DNA of 64,000 bases from contig CAVSEV010000002.1 of assembly GCA_963727015.1 (NCBI GenBank), positions 62,001-126,000 on the forward strand, in the 5' to 3' direction. Position 1 is the first letter of the stretch. Each line of letters starts with the position of its first letter. The translations under genes and the position numbers were made by a program. This DNA is from DATFVJ01 sp963727015 (GTDB lineage Bacteria; Actinomycetota; Actinomycetes; Streptosporangiales; Streptosporangiaceae). The notes below the pieces were generated by a model, which was not told where the DNA came from, searched no databases, and worked only from the letters and a program-made list of their open reading frames with translations. This document shows, piece by piece, positions 45,333-54,047 of the stretch.

Positions 45333-46191
45333 GCAGGCACGCTACCCGCTCCCTGGCCCAGATAGGGCTATGTGCTGGCCGACTTTCCGATGCTGTGACA
45401 CTTCAGGGTCGCATGCCGCCGGTACGGCGGTACCCGACGCTGCCCCAGGTCACCGGGGTGCGAGCGCCAGCAAGGAGCCGCGCCTGCACGGAGGAGACCG
45501 GCACGGGATCAACCGGAATCAGCAGGAACTTGGGCGTGTCCGGTAGATCTCGGTGGATACGGGCGGTGCTGCGGGCGGCGATTCCGGCAAGGCCCTGCTT
45601 GTTCCGCTTGTTCTGCTTGTTCTGCTTGTTCTCGAGGAGTCGATAGCGGAACTGCCCGCGCCGCCAAAGACCTGCGGGACGCCCGAGCAGGAACTGCCTA
45701 GGAACTGGCACGGAAGAGGGCCCGGACATCCCTTCGGACCGGAACACGTCTCGTCGGCAACGAGCTCGCACTCCGTTGTCTACTGGGTGTCCGGACCCTT
45801 TCCGGGTCCAACCCCCCGCCCAGCCGGGACCGCGGCGCGGCCAGCTTCCGTGTTCCGCACCTGGCAAGAAAAGACGGAACGGCCTGGACCCCCCGTCCGT
45901 GGCGCAGCCCGCGAAGTGGCCGGGACAGCCGACCCGGCCGGTTAGCCCGGTGCTGGACTGGGCAGCAACTTACCGCCCATCGGCTCGATGTCAAGCTTGC
46001 GGCGGCGCATTGCTGTATCGCCATTTAACCGCTTCTGCCTGCACATCAGGCCCTATCGGGAGCACCCGCTTCGGTCGGCCGGCGATGTTGCGTCATGGCA
46101 CGGCGCACCGCGCGGCCGGGCGCCCCGCGCATGCCCTCGCCGCCGTTCGAGCGGATCACGTAGCGCCCCAATGCACCACCAACCGCGGCCC
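45333..46191. other. Intergenic region, about 860 bp
   Basis: No credible gene. Contains a partial copy of the structured repeat family C (45544-45600), 9-bp repeats of CTTGTTCTG type (45598-45632), and a small hairpin (GGACCC-TTTCC-GGGTCC near 45796). Confidence 0.5.
45544..45600. repeat. Structured repeat family C, partial copy
   Basis: TAGATCTCGGTGGATACGGG followed by CGGTGCTGCGGGCGGCGATTC is close to the reverse complement of the right half of the 48666-48833 element over about 50 nt. Confidence 0.62.
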
Positions 46192-46824
46192 TTACAGCGG
46201 CAGGCCGGCCTCAAGGTGGTCCAGCCCGGCGTCGAACAGCTTGAAGTAGGTCTGCAGGTCGTCCGCCGCATCCAGCCAGGCGGCGAGCGCGATACCTAGC
46301 ACTGCACCTGCGGTGGTTCGGATGACGAGGTCGTCCTCGTGACGTCCGGCCCGTTGCGCGAGCGCCGCGGAGAAAAGATCGATCGTCGTGGTGAGCTCGT
46401 CAAGCATCTGCGCGCGGACATCGGGAATGGACATGGCGAGCGCGGTGCTTTCGCGCAGCTGCGCTAGCTGCTCGGCCGACAGCGCGTTGAATGCCGTCCG
46501 CAGCGCGCCCCGCAGCGCCGCGATCGGGCCGAGCCCGGGCGGCTGTGCCTCCAGCGCCGCGGCCGCGAGCAACTCCATGTCGTCGCGCAGGACGACGTCT
46601 TCCTTGGTCGGGAAGTAGCGGAAGAACGTGCTCTCGGACACCTCGGCGGCGGCTGCGATCTGCGCCACGGTGGTGGCGTGGTAGCCCCGCTCACGGAAGA
46701 GCCGCAGCGCCTGCTGCCTGATGGCGGCACGCGTCCTGGACTTCTTGCGTTCGCGCAGCCCGGCTATGGCAGGGGTGCCGGGCGCCTGGCCCGGCCCGGG
46801 ATCGCCGCCAGTCAGCGGGTTCAT
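46192..46824 (-). CDS. TetR family regulator (paralogue of the 35.6-kb one)
   Basis: 210 aa, ATG 46824 overlapping the upstream MFS stop as ATGA. The HTH (RTRAAIRQQALRLFRERGY ... VAQIAAAAEVSESTFFRYFPTKEDVV) is nearly the same as in the 35.6-kb regulator, and both end in DHLEAGLPL/AHLEAGLPM. Unlike that paralogue it lacks the long repeat-rich N-terminus. The DNA-binding helices are so alike that cross-talk is possible, though the upstream operators differ. Confidence 0.9.
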   Translation of the reverse strand: MNPLTGGDPGPGQAPGTPAIAGLRERKKSRTRAAIRQQALRLFRERGYHATTVAQIAAAAEVSESTFFRYFPTKEDVVLRDDMELLAAAALEAQPPGLGPIAALRGALRTAFNALSAEQLAQLRESTALAMSIPDVRAQMLDELTTTIDLFSAALAQRAGRHEDDLVIRTTAGAVLGIALAAWLDAADDLQTYFKLFDAGLDHLEAGLPL

Positions 46825-48416
46825 GACCCCGACCTGGCTTCTTCCGCACCCTGTGGCATACCGGCCGTGGCTGGTCCCGCAGCCGGCTGCCGCGCCGTCT
46901 TGGGTCGCGAAGGCATGGCAGGGAAGAAGGCCAGCGTGAGCACGACGCCCGCAACGGCGACGCCGCCAATGGTCCACAGCATGACGTCCATGGCGTGCAC
47001 GAACGCCAGCCGCACCGAGTCGAGCAGCAGCGCCGAGCCCAGCTTGCGCGCCACCGTTATCCCGCCGAAGACGCTGCTGCGCACCGCGGTCACGGCCGCG
47101 GGCGGCAGCCCGGCCAGCTGCAGCCGGCTGTGGTACGCGGAGTTCAGCAAGGAGCCGAGTATCGCCACGCCGAACGTGCCTCCGACGGTGCGAACCGCCA
47201 TCATGAGGCCGGTTCCCACGCCGCTGCGCTCGGGCGAGAGCGCACCGAGGGCCGCGTTGCCCGCCGTGGGCAGCGCGAGCCCAAGACCAGCGCCGAGCAC
47301 CGTGATCCATATCACCGCCGACCCGTATCCGGTGCCGACCTTGGTGAAGCCCCCGCCGAACATCGCCGCGGCGATCAGCGCGAATCCGAGCGCGATGGTG
47401 ATCTTCGATCCGGACAGCCGGACGAGCCGATCGGCTGTAACCCCGCCGATGACGAGCCCGCCGACTAGCGGCAGCAGCCGCATGCCAGAGCCCATCGCGT
47501 TGACTGCCATGATGGCCTGGAAGTACTGGGGCATCGTGAACACCAGGCCGAACAGGGCGAACGACACGATGGTCTGCAGGACCGTTCCCCAGGTGAAGTT
47601 GGCGGAGCGGAACAGGCTCAGGTCCACGAGTGGCTGGCCGCCGTGCGTGGTCACCCTGCGCTCCCAGCACACGAAGGCAGCGAGCAGCACGGCGCCCGCG
47701 ATGATCCAGGTCATCGCGGCGGGGTCGCCCCAGCCGTTCTGGCCCGCCTCGATCACGCCGTAGGTCACCGCTGCAAGCCCAGCGCTCGATACGGCCACGC
47801 CGGTGGCGTCCAGCCTTGGCCGCTGCTCGCTGCGCGACTCCGGCAGCAGCAGCGCCACAGCGGTCACCGCGATCATGGCCACTGGGACGTTGATGAGGAA
47901 CACCGAGCCCCACCAGAAGTGCGTGAGCAGCCAGCCGCCCAGGATCGGGCCGATCGGATATGCGACGATCGTGGTGCCCATCAGGAGGATGACCGCCCGC
48001 GGCCGTTCCTCCTCGGAGAACATCACAGGCAGCACTGCCAAGGCGAGCGGGATGATGGCGGCGGCGCCGAGACCGAGCACGGCGCGCGTCGCGATGAGCA
48101 TCCCCGCCGAGCCGGAATAGGCGCACGCCACCGATGCCACCCCGAACAGCGCAAGCGCGCCGAGCAGTACCTTCTTGCGGCCGAACCGGTCGCCGAGCAT
48201 CCCGGCAGGCAGCAGCGCGGCGGCTAGCACGAGACTGTAGGCGGCGGAGATCCACTGTAGCTGTGAGGTCGCCGCGTGCAGGTCGTTTGCCAGCGTCGGA
48301 AGCGCCAGGCTGAGCACGGTCAGATCGAGCCCGACGACCAGCATCGCGAGAGCGAGCGCGCCGACCGCCCACCACCTGCGCGATCCGTTCGCCACCTGGG
48401 CCTCTACAACAGTCAT
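46821..48416 (-). CDS. MFS drug exporter, DHA2 family (paralogue)
   Basis: About 531 aa. ATG 48416 has AGGAGG about 8 nt upstream, better than GTG 48425. Same motif set as the 36.4-kb exporter: DLTVLSLALPTLANDL, GDRFGRKKVLLGALALFG, VLGLGAAAIIPLALA and GPILGGWLLTHFWWGSVFLINVP. Fourteen helices predicted. Together with the overlapping TetR gene it repeats the layout of the first cassette. Confidence 0.9.
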   Translation of the reverse strand: MTVVEAQVANGSRRWWAVGALALAMLVVGLDLTVLSLALPTLANDLHAATSQLQWISAAYSLVLAAALLPAGMLGDRFGRKKVLLGALALFGVASVACAYSGSAGMLIATRAVLGLGAAAIIPLALAVLPVMFSEEERPRAVILLMGTTIVAYPIGPILGGWLLTHFWWGSVFLINVPVAMIAVTAVALLLPESRSEQRPRLDATGVAVSSAGLAAVTYGVIEAGQNGWGDPAAMTWIIAGAVLLAAFVCWERRVTTHGGQPLVDLSLFRSANFTWGTVLQTIVSFALFGLVFTMPQYFQAIMAVNAMGSGMRLLPLVGGLVIGGVTADRLVRLSGSKITIALGFALIAAAMFGGGFTKVGTGYGSAVIWITVLGAGLGLALPTAGNAALGALSPERSGVGTGLMMAVRTVGGTFGVAILGSLLNSAYHSRLQLAGLPPAAVTAVRSSVFGGITVARKLGSALLLDSVRLAFVHAMDVMLWTIGGVAVAGVVLTLAFFPAMPSRPKTARQPAAGPATAGMPQGAEEARSGS

Positions 48417-48459
48417 GACGGTCACCTCCTTCCGAATGTCTAGGTTAAATGACGGTCAC
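48415..48459. promoter_or_regulatory. Direct repeats at the second MFS promoter
   Basis: ATGACGGTCAC occurs at 48415-48425 (spanning the start codon) and 48449-48459, 34 bp apart. Such spaced copies around a promoter suggest a regulator site, presumably for the downstream TetR. Confidence 0.5.
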
Positions 48460-48665
48460 TTTCACAATGTGCGGCGGTGGCCACCGTGCCGCAACCGGTC
48501 AAAGGTCCCCTCGTCGCAGGCAGTGCTTGCGCCGCGGCTCCATGGTGGTGGTTCGCCCGATGGCTGGTCGGCTTACCGGCCCGCTCGTAACATGGCGGCC
48601 GGGGCGAGACCTGCCGCAGGCGTCGCCACGCTGAAGGTGCTGCGCGCCTTAGGCCTCTCAGGGCG

Positions 48666-48833
48666 TAGATCTCGGTGGATGCGGGCGGGTGCTCATCCCA
48701 CTGGATCGTGGTTGGCCCTTGGGTGGCGCTCCAGCGCCCCCTACAAGCCAACCACGACACCTGCGGGCTTCCAGCTCCTCCTCCGCCTTGCCGGATCGCC
48801 GCCTGGAGCACCGCCCGCGTCCACCAAGATCTA
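48666..48833. repeat. Structured repeat family C, 168-bp inverted repeat
   Basis: The outer arms TAGATCTCGGTGGATGCGGG / complement of CCGCGTCCACCAAGATCTA pair over about 28 nt with few mismatches; inside, ATCGTGGTTGGC pairs with GCCAACCACGA. The whole folds as a nested hairpin 12 nt beyond the kamE stop codon, so it may terminate the kam operon. A partial copy is at 45544. Confidence 0.68.
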
Positions 48834-48845
48834 CGGGACTACGCC

Positions 48846-50105
48846 CTAGCCGCGTGCTGGCACGACGACTGTACCTACCGCGCTTACGGCCACGATCGGC
48901 TCGCCGAGGACCCGCGCCGCGGACGGGCCACCTGCCGGTTCGGCCCGGCACACCACCCTCGCCTCGAACTCGAGCTCGCGGCTTCGCCGGCCTACCCGCG
49001 TCACGGTCGCGGTCGCCTCGATCACATCTCCGGCGCGCACCGGTGCACGGAACTGGACGGCCGAGTAGCCGGCTAGCAGGCCCTCGTCGCCGTCGAGCTG
49101 GATGCACACCTCGGTCGCCACGTCGCCGAACAGCCCCAGCACATAGGCGCCGTCAACCAGGCTCCCGCCATAGTGGGCGTGGCTGTAAGGCACATACCGG
49201 CGCTGCGTCACGCACAGTCCCTCGCCGCTCATCGCTGCGCGCCCACCGCCGCGGACAGCGTGACGGCCGCTATCGGCGCCCTGGCTGCTGCCGGGCCCTG
49301 CCAGGGCATGCACCAGGTAGCTTGCCACCTCGCCGGGCGTGGTCCCGCGGCCGAAGATGCGGTCCACGCCGAGCTCACGGGCCATCGCCGGGTCGAACCG
49401 CGGGCCGCCCACAACGAGCAACGGCCGCCCGGTAGCCTCCCGGGCCGCCAGGATCCGGTCTGCCGCGCTGCGGTGCGTGCCCTCGCTGTCAGTTGCCCCT
49501 GACGGCTGCGCGAACGCCTCAGCCAGCGCCCGCGCACCGGCCAGATGGGCGTCTCGCTGGGTCACCACCTGGCTGACGAGTATCGCGTCCGCCTGCTCGC
49601 GCCGAGCGCGTTCGGCCAGCTCGCCGACGTTGACCTGCGCGCCGAGGTTCACCACCCGTATCTCGCGGTAGTACTCGAGCCCCTTCTCCCCTGCGTGCCC
49701 CTTGACGTTCAGGATCGCGTCGATCCCTACGGTGTGCGCGTCAGTGCCTATGCACGCGCCAACGACGATCAGCTTGCGCCCGAGCACGCTGCGGATCCGC
49801 AGATTCACCTCATGCGGTGAGAGCAGCGGGAACTCGCGCTCGGTGACGGTAATTGCCGACAAGTCCACCAGGTGGCTCACGCGCCCGTACACGATGAAGA
49901 ACGTGAAGTCCGGGCCCATGGCCTTCGCGTGCACCACCATCGCCTGATCCATGCCCATCTTGGCGGCGAGTTGTAGCGCTGCCGCTTCGGCTCTGCCGCG
50001 CTCACCGGCACCGCCCATCGGCACCGGGAGCGTGAACGACAGCTGGACCCGCCCGTCTCCTGTGGTGTCGCCGTAGGGACGTACGAGCGGCCCGGTACCC
50101 GCCAT
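48846..50105 (-). CDS. kamE: Lysine 5,6-aminomutase beta subunit fused to 3-aminobutyryl-CoA ammonia-lyase-like hot-dog domain
   Basis: 419 aa, ATG 50105 with GGAGGG 6 nt upstream. Residues 1-265 are KamE: the cobalamin motif D-x-H-x-x-G is DAHTVG (122-127, His124), and Lys135 lies 11 residues later, the same spacing as His133/Lys144 in the clostridial beta subunit, where that Lys binds PLP. Residues about 290-419 are a hot-dog domain (RRYVPYSHAHYGGSLVDGAY, VQFRAPVRAGDVIEATATV) of the Kal type, which converts 3-aminobutyryl-CoA to crotonyl-CoA. The linker is Gly/Arg rich and contains an in-frame Met (MSGEGLCVTQ). One chain would carry two steps of lysine breakdown. Confidence 0.88.
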   Translation of the reverse strand: MAGTGPLVRPYGDTTGDGRVQLSFTLPVPMGGAGERGRAEAAALQLAAKMGMDQAMVVHAKAMGPDFTFFIVYGRVSHLVDLSAITVTEREFPLLSPHEVNLRIRSVLGRKLIVVGACIGTDAHTVGIDAILNVKGHAGEKGLEYYREIRVVNLGAQVNVGELAERARREQADAILVSQVVTQRDAHLAGARALAEAFAQPSGATDSEGTHRSAADRILAAREATGRPLLVVGGPRFDPAMARELGVDRIFGRGTTPGEVASYLVHALAGPGSSQGADSGRHAVRGGGRAAMSGEGLCVTQRRYVPYSHAHYGGSLVDGAYVLGLFGDVATEVCIQLDGDEGLLAGYSAVQFRAPVRAGDVIEATATVTRVGRRSRELEFEARVVCRAEPAGGPSAARVLGEPIVAVSAVGTVVVPARG

Positions 50106-50277
50106 GATCACCCTCCATCCGCAAGCGGAGCCCACGCGCGGCAGCTCGCCACCTCAGCTCCGCACCTCAGCTTCACGCCGATCTCCACGCTTGCCGCGCG
50201 CCGATCTCCATGCCTGGCGCGCGCCGATCCCACACCTGGCGCGCGCCGGGCCGTCGACGCCAGTTCTCGCCCGCCGC

Positions 50278-52236
50278 TCATTGGCGCACCTGCTGTGCTG
50301 GTTCGCGCCGTGCGGGCTCCTTGTGCGCCGGTTCCTGCCGGGGCAGCCCAGCCGGCGTTTCCAGCAGCTCGGTTGCGGGGTTGAAGTACCCGGTCGAGTG
50401 CGCCACCACGCCGTCGAGTCCCCGGCCGCCGTCCTGCGGGCGCTTGGTCACCCCGAACGTCCCGTCGGCGATCGCCTGGAGCAGGCCTTCTGCGCCGATC
50501 TGGCGCAGCAGTTCCACGGACTCGCCGAGCACCTTGTGGGCGCGCTGGGTCACGGGTGAATCTGGGCCGGGCCGGAAGTCCTCGCCGAGCCTGCCCGCCG
50601 CCTCCCTGACGTAGCGGACGTTCTCAAGCGCCAGGTCCCTGTCGGACAGGAACGGCGTGTGGATGCCCTCGGTCATCATGCCGATCAGCAGGATCGACTG
50701 GCCCGTCATCAGGCCGCACAGGTTGAAAAACGCGTCAAGCAGGTAGCCGGCGAAGACGTTACCCGTCATGTGCTTGGTCGGCGGCATGTACTTCAGCGGC
50801 GCGCCAGGGAAGAGCTCGCGCACCAGCTGAGCGTGCGCGAGCTCAAGCAGGAACGAGCCGGGGATCGCAGGGTTGATCTCGAACGCGTGCCCGAGCCCGA
50901 GCTGCGCGTCAGCGAGCCCGGCCTCCCTGCCGAAGTACTCGTTGAGCAGCTGGCTCACTACCACCGTGTGCGCGGCGTCCACTGCGTCGGCGGTCGTGAG
51001 GTAGTTGTCCTCGCCGGTATTGATGACGATGCCCGCCCGGGCGTGGACCTGCCGCGAGAACCGCTGATCGATGAACGTCCGCTGCGGGTTGATGTCGCGG
51101 AAGATGATGCCGTACATGCAATCGTTCAGCATCATGTCCAGGCGCTCAAGCCCGGCGAGCGCCGCGATCTCGGGCATGCACAGGCCGGAGGCGTAGTTGG
51201 TGAGGCGGACATAGCGGCCGAGCTCGCGGGAGACGTCGTCAAGCGCCGCACGCATGAGGCGGAAGTTCTCCTGCGTGGCGTACGTGCCCGCGTAACCCTC
51301 GCGGGTCGCGCCCTCGGGCACATAGTCGAGCAGCGACTGCCCGGTGGATCGGATCACCGCGATGATGTCCGCACCCTCGCGCGCGGCGGTCTGGGCTTGC
51401 GGGATGTCCTCGTGGATATCACCGGTCGCCACGATCAGGTAGATCCACGGCATGGGCGGCTCGCTAGTTTCGCGGATCATCGCCGCGCGCTCAGCGCGGC
51501 GCGCGTCGATCCGCCCGATGCCACCGCCGACTGCGCTCAGCGCCGCCTGTCGCGCCGCCTCGGCGGCGCCGCCGGCCGGGATGCGGAACCTGGCGGTGCC
51601 TTCAGCCGCCGCGACGGCAAGTGCCCGCAGGTCGGGATAACCGCCGCTGCGCAGCGCGTCCCAGGCGGGCAGGGCCACGCCGTGGGACAGTCCGGTCTGC
51701 TCCCGCACGGCATCGGTGAGCCGGTTGACCCACGGCATTCCGTCGCCGTCGGCGCCCTCCAGGCCGGCGAGCCTGAGTACGGCGCGTTCGACCGACACGG
51801 TCGTGTGTGTCCGCGCCATTTCCACGACGGGACGGCCGGCCAGTTCAGCGAGCCTGCGCGCCTCGTGGACGACCGCGGGATCGAGACCGAGCTTGGCCGT
51901 CACCGGTGAGACCTGAGTGGTCGACATGCGGGTCGCAGCGCCCCCTGCGTCCGGAGCCTGCGCGCCCGGCGCCTGCGCGCCCGGCGCCTGCGCGCCCGGG
52001 GCTTGTGCGCCCGGGGCTTGTGCGCCCGGGGCTTGTGCGCCCGGGGCTTGTGCGCCCGGAGCCTGTGCGGCCGGGGCCTGTGCGCCCGGGCCTTGCGCGC
52101 CGGGGGCTCGTATATCCGGGGCCTGTGCGTCTTGGGCCTGAATGTCTCGGGCCTGCGGCGCCGGGACTGCGGCCGCCGAAGTTTGATTCAGCGGAGTTTG
52201 ATTCAGCGGAGTTTGATTCACTGAGGTTGGATTCAC
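50278..52236 (-). CDS. kamD: Lysine 5,6-aminomutase alpha subunit
   Basis: 652 aa from GTG 52236, whose GTGA overlaps the kdd stop. The KamD core begins at KLGLDPAVVHEARRLAELAG and includes RTHTTVSVERAVLRLAGL, ATGDIHEDIPQAQ, RSTGQSLLDYVPEGATREG, NDCMYGIIFRDINPQRTF and NTGEDNYLTTADAV. It moves the terminal amino group of beta-lysine or lysine with adenosylcobalamin and PLP. The first 100 residues contain about ten APGAQ units (15-bp repeats, 51955-52110). An alternative start at ATG 51927 would omit them, but the 3n unit length suggests the block is translated. Confidence 0.9.
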   Translation of the reverse strand: MNPTSVNQTPLNQTPLNQTSAAAVPAPQARDIQAQDAQAPDIRAPGAQGPGAQAPAAQAPGAQAPGAQAPGAQAPGAQAPGAQAPGAQAPGAQAPDAGGAATRMSTTQVSPVTAKLGLDPAVVHEARRLAELAGRPVVEMARTHTTVSVERAVLRLAGLEGADGDGMPWVNRLTDAVREQTGLSHGVALPAWDALRSGGYPDLRALAVAAAEGTARFRIPAGGAAEAARQAALSAVGGGIGRIDARRAERAAMIRETSEPPMPWIYLIVATGDIHEDIPQAQTAAREGADIIAVIRSTGQSLLDYVPEGATREGYAGTYATQENFRLMRAALDDVSRELGRYVRLTNYASGLCMPEIAALAGLERLDMMLNDCMYGIIFRDINPQRTFIDQRFSRQVHARAGIVINTGEDNYLTTADAVDAAHTVVVSQLLNEYFGREAGLADAQLGLGHAFEINPAIPGSFLLELAHAQLVRELFPGAPLKYMPPTKHMTGNVFAGYLLDAFFNLCGLMTGQSILLIGMMTEGIHTPFLSDRDLALENVRYVREAAGRLGEDFRPGPDSPVTQRAHKVLGESVELLRQIGAEGLLQAIADGTFGVTKRPQDGGRGLDGVVAHSTGYFNPATELLETPAGLPRQEPAHKEPARREPAQQVRQ

Positions 52237-53903
52237 TGCGCCACCCGTCGTGCGAAAAGAGCCCGGACCGCAGGGTCGGTCCTGGCGACGTCAAGCGCAA
52301 GCTCGGCGTGACCGGGTACGTACCCATTACCGATGAGCATGGTCACGTCCGCGGCCAGGCCCTCGGCGCCCAGTGCCGCGGCCGTGAACGACGTGGCCAT
52401 CGAGAAGAAGATCACTGTGCCGCCCTGCGCCGTGGCGAGGATCGCGCCGCCCTCGCAGCCCGGCACGTCGACGCAGACCACGGTCACGTCCGCCGGTCCC
52501 CCCGCGCTGGCCACCGCGTCGGCAAGCGCAACCGGATCACGCGCGTCGGCGATCACGACCTCGTCGGCCAAGGCGTGGCGCCCACCGCGCGCGTCCGATG
52601 CCGGTGGCGCCATCGAAGGCATCGGACCGGCCGGCGTTGTGGCCACTGGCGTGCCGCGGCCGGCCCCGCGCAGCAAGGCGGCTTCCGCCTCGTTAGGAAC
52701 AATGCCGATGACATGGTCCGCGCCGGCCCGGCGGGCCGCTGCCGCGGACAGGCTGCCGCTCTTGCCCGAGGCGCCGATGATCGCGACGGTGACGCCAGCG
52801 GAGCCCGGCACTGGTGTATGCGTGCCGCCCGGGCGGGCCGCGGCCCCAGCCGCGGTGCCCGCGTAGGAAGCCACCACGCGAGCGGTCAACGCAGGAGCGC
52901 CGCATACGTCAAGCACGGCGAGCGCGAGGGGTACGGGAAGGTCGTCAGGTAGTACCGCGGCGATCGAACGTCCGAACAGGATCGCGTGCCCCTCGCAAGG
53001 CACCTGCTCCGACATGCCGTCCCAGCCCGCGAGCCCGTCGGTGATCACGAGCGGGGTGAGGCTGAGCGAGACGAGCGTCGCGACCCTGTCGCCAGGCTGC
53101 AGCCCCAGTGACGAGCCTGGCCCGGCCTCATCTACCACGCCGACGAGCATGCCCCCTGATCCGGTTACCGGATTGTGCATCTTGCCGCGGGTCCGGATGA
53201 TCTCCGCAACGGCCGCCCTGATCTCAGCCCGGTCGCCGCGGTGCGCCTCGTGCAACTGGCGGAAGGAGGCCGCGTCGAGGTTCAGCCGCTCGACACGGAT
53301 CCGAACTTCGTCGGGCCCGATCTCGGGCCGCGGGTCCAGCGTCAGCGCGGCCTGCGGAAGGACACCGAAGGGACGCACGACGCGGTGCAGGCCGAGAGGC
53401 GAGGTCGCGGACTGCTCGCCGGCGATCACGCGCCCCGGCTCCGCGGCCGCTCGTCCCGGCTGGGTGGACGGCGCCTGCGCCTGGTCACCACCGGAGACCG
53501 GCCCCTGGTCCCCCGCACCGGCGGTGCGCCCCCGCACGGCGGCGCCGGCCTGATCCCCCGGCTCCGCGGGTCCGGGCGCAGCGGTGGCGGCGCCGGCCTG
53601 ATCCCCCGGCTCCGCGGGCCCCGCGTGCTCCCCGGCACCGGAACGCGCCTGCGCGGCGGCGCGGGCCTGATCCCCCGGCTCCGCGGGCCCCGCGTGCTCC
53701 CCGGCACCGGAACGCGCCTGCGCAGCGGCGCGGGCCTGCTCCCCCACACCGGGAGGCGTCCCTTCCGGTGCGCCGGCTGGACGCGTTCCTGTCCGGGCGG
53801 GCACCTGAACGGCACGCCCCGGCGCGGCCGTGCGGCCCACCTGGGCGCGCGCCGCCTCCTGCCACGGACCGTCGGACGCCCGGATCGGTGCGATAGGTGC
53901 CAC
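52233..53903 (-). CDS. kdd: 3,5-diaminohexanoate dehydrogenase
   Basis: 556 aa from GTG 53903. The catalytic part starts near SPLGLHRVV and has RVERLNLDAASFRQLHEAHRGD, EIIRTRGKMHNPVTGSGGM, the nucleotide-binding IIGASGKSGSLSAAAARRAGA and TVVCVDVPGCEGGAIL, all Kdd marks. It oxidises L-erythro-3,5-diaminohexanoate to 3-keto-5-aminohexanoate with NAD(P). About 160 N-terminal residues are low-complexity, including a 23-residue (69-bp) repeat ARAAAQARSGAGEHAGPAEP. GTG 53429 is an alternative start that would give a more usual size. Confidence 0.88.
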   Translation of the reverse strand: MAPIAPIRASDGPWQEAARAQVGRTAAPGRAVQVPARTGTRPAGAPEGTPPGVGEQARAAAQARSGAGEHAGPAEPGDQARAAAQARSGAGEHAGPAEPGDQAGAATAAPGPAEPGDQAGAAVRGRTAGAGDQGPVSGGDQAQAPSTQPGRAAAEPGRVIAGEQSATSPLGLHRVVRPFGVLPQAALTLDPRPEIGPDEVRIRVERLNLDAASFRQLHEAHRGDRAEIRAAVAEIIRTRGKMHNPVTGSGGMLVGVVDEAGPGSSLGLQPGDRVATLVSLSLTPLVITDGLAGWDGMSEQVPCEGHAILFGRSIAAVLPDDLPVPLALAVLDVCGAPALTARVVASYAGTAAGAAARPGGTHTPVPGSAGVTVAIIGASGKSGSLSAAAARRAGADHVIGIVPNEAEAALLRGAGRGTPVATTPAGPMPSMAPPASDARGGRHALADEVVIADARDPVALADAVASAGGPADVTVVCVDVPGCEGGAILATAQGGTVIFFSMATSFTAAALGAEGLAADVTMLIGNGYVPGHAELALDVARTDPAVRALFARRVAQ

Positions 53904-53971
53904 GCTTCGTGTCCTTCCCGCTCTTCGCTGTATCGATCAAGAGAATTTCTTGCCAGAAGCTACTATGACAA

Positions 53972-53990
53972 TAGGTTCTTTCGTAACCTA
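53972..53990. promoter_or_regulatory. Inverted repeat in the divergent kdd-kamA promoter region
   Basis: TAGGTT (53972-53977) and AACCTA (53985-53990) with a 7-nt spacer, in an AT-rich island of the 144-bp divergent intergenic space. It could be an operator for both directions. No regulator gene is adjacent. Confidence 0.5.
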
Positions 53991-54047
53991 AGGACAATCG
54001 GAGACATCGTCCGGATATCAACGCACCCTCACGGGCAAGGAGACCTC

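Noticed and set aside
46192..48375. 727-codon frame spanning TetR and most of the MFS gene
   Set aside because: Only its last 210 codons are a real gene; the rest is an Arg-rich shadow of the MFS frame.
53175..54047. Extension of the kamA frame upstream over kdd
   Set aside because: It is antisense to kdd and has a repeat-derived composition; ATG 54048 with a good SD begins the conserved protein.
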